Positions 52,186-52,954 of a stretch of 52,954 nucleotides of DNA are shown piece after piece. The notes under the pieces are model-generated. The model was not told where the DNA came from and did no database searches. It was given only the letters and a program-made list of their open reading frames with translations. The DNA is taken from NCBI GenBank assembly GCA_024699645.1, contig JAILPE010000107.1, forward strand, positions 1-52,954, written 5' to 3'. A program made the translations under genes and the position numbers. Each line of letters starts with the position of its first letter. Position 1 is the first letter of the stretch. The stretch is from Lachnospiraceae bacterium (GTDB lineage: Bacteria > Bacillota > Clostridia > Lachnospirales > Lachnospiraceae).

Positions 52186-52954
52186 ACCCACGTCCCGCCG
52201 AGATCGCGTGCTTGGGGCACATTTCCTGACAACAGTAGCATCTGATGCACTTTTTATAATCATATACGGGCGGTTTGTCCTTACCGTTCTTAAAGTCTAC
52301 CGCTTTCCCGGGTACAGGGCAGTGATTTACGCAGATGCCGCACTTAACACACTTATTCTTATCGATCATCGGTCTGCGCGCAAGCTTCGTCATAAAACCG
52401 GAGTATCGCATCAGGAACGTTCCGCGCGGCTTTCCTCTAGGAACGTCAAAGTTCGGATTACCAAACTTTTCAAACAATTCATTTTTAGAGACAGTTCGGG
52501 ATCTGCTCGTACCGACATTTACATCATCGCGTGTGTCATCAAGCGTTTTCTCATTTGTGGGATCACCTTCGTTATTGTCGGGAACCTCACCGCAGACCAC
52601 GATCTCAATCTCTTCTTCCCTGTCAGTGCCGATACCCATGCGCATGCCCTGCGAATTGGTCGGGATGATCTCCGGATCAAGGTTTACCAGGTAACAAAAT
52701 ACGGTATCGACCGCCACGGGGTCATCCGAAACTATGAGGACGTTCATGGGTGTCGGAGTTCCAGACCCGGGACCATTGCCCTCCATCGCCATGATGCCGT
52801 CCATGATATGGAGTCTCGGCTTCGTACACCTGTGAATGTCCGCGAGCATCCTCGCAAACACAGTGTCATTAGGGAACTTTACATGCCCCGCTGCCTTCCT
52901 GTAACCACAGATAAAACCATAAACATTCTTGACCGCGCCCGTGATCCTCTCAAG
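52163..52954 (-). CDS. DUF362 protein with two [4Fe-4S] clusters, N-terminus outside the window
   Basis: 263 codons visible; the frame is open to the window edge, so the start is missing. The DUF362 part shows RLHIMDGIMAMEGNGPGSGTP and VSDDPVAVDTVFCYLVNLDPE; the C-terminus is a two-cluster ferredoxin domain: CVKCGICVNHCP and CIRCYCCQEMCPKHAI. Between them is a polar linker (NNEGDPTNEKTLDDTRDDVN). DUF362 proteins are iron-sulfur redox proteins of uncertain role. Probably co-transcribed with the HAD gene. Confidence 0.9.
   Translation of the reverse strand, partial: LERITGAVKNVYGFICGYRKAAGHVKFPNDTVFARMLADIHRCTKPRLHIMDGIMAMEGNGPGSGTPTPMNVLIVSDDPVAVDTVFCYLVNLDPEIIPTNSQGMRMGIGTDREEEIEIVVCGEVPDNNEGDPTNEKTLDDTRDDVNVGTSRSRTVSKNELFEKFGNPNFDVPRGKPRGTFLMRYSGFMTKLARRPMIDKNKCVKCGICVNHCPVPGKAVDFKNGKDKPPVYDYKKCIRCYCCQEMCPKHAISAGRGLFGRKDR

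Overview
The window looks like a chromosomal segment of a fibre-degrading Clostridia bacterium, most likely Lachnospiraceae (Butyrivibrio/Roseburia-like). The evidence is a Gram-positive PolC, a tryptophan T-box in front of a full trp operon, WXG100-type secretion genes, small Cys-rich proteins resembling DUF6472 and DUF6171, and intracellular hemicellulose enzymes (GH31, GH51, an esterase). No taxonomic search was possible, so this is inference. Almost everything is on the minus strand; only an HTH protein and an MscS channel read plus.

Layout (window coordinates, minus strand unless stated). 1-8642: a compact, A+T-richer type VII (ESX-like) secretion locus: FHA protein, CpaE/MinD-like ATPase, EsaB, EssC, WXG100 protein, coiled-coil partner and the N-terminal part of a putative secreted effector. 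It is preceded (8718-8971) by tandem promoters, a 21-codon leader ORF and a terminator that look like an attenuation unit. 9027-20979: a housekeeping cluster reading bactofilin-pyrH-frr-uppS-cdsA-dxr-rseP-ispG-polC; the PolC has no proofreading exonuclease domain. 21145-24439: SPFH, zinc-ribbon and TPM proteins resembling Bacillus YdjI/YdjG/YdjH (envelope stress). 24835-25353 (+): HTH protein. 25422-28214: lipoprotein, acetyltransferase, PAP2 and DUF6472-like genes. 28503-29306 (+): MscS channel. 29380-32555: GH31 glycosidase and a carbohydrate-esterase-like hydrolase. 32657-40639: T-box-trpE-G-D-C-F-B-A. 40640-41659: a repeat-bearing gap and a decayed Rpn-family pseudogene. 41700-50073: larB-larC (nickel-pincer cofactor), mazG, hybrid histidine kinase, double-receiver regulator, GH51 arabinofuranosidase, DUF6171-like protein. 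50404-52954: two small membrane proteins behind a structured leader, a HAD phosphatase and a truncated DUF362/ferredoxin protein.

How it fits together: the lipid/cell-wall/isoprenoid cluster follows the conserved Firmicutes frr-uppS-cdsA-dxr-rseP order. The trp genes form one pathway under tRNA-Trp control. GH31, esterase and GH51 fit intracellular use of xylo- and arabino-oligosaccharides. LarB and LarC make the cofactor of lactate-racemase-type enzymes, but the enzyme itself is not in the window.

A recurring oddity is that many gaps between co-directional genes hold short tandem repeats. Each array has its own sequence (periods near 13, 17, 33, 34, 35 bp, and one of 122 bp). Several include the upstream stop codon or the downstream ribosome-binding site. 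They make most long ORF extensions in these gaps spurious, so starts below were chosen by Shine-Dalgarno position. No tRNA, rRNA, CRISPR array or intact insertion sequence was seen.
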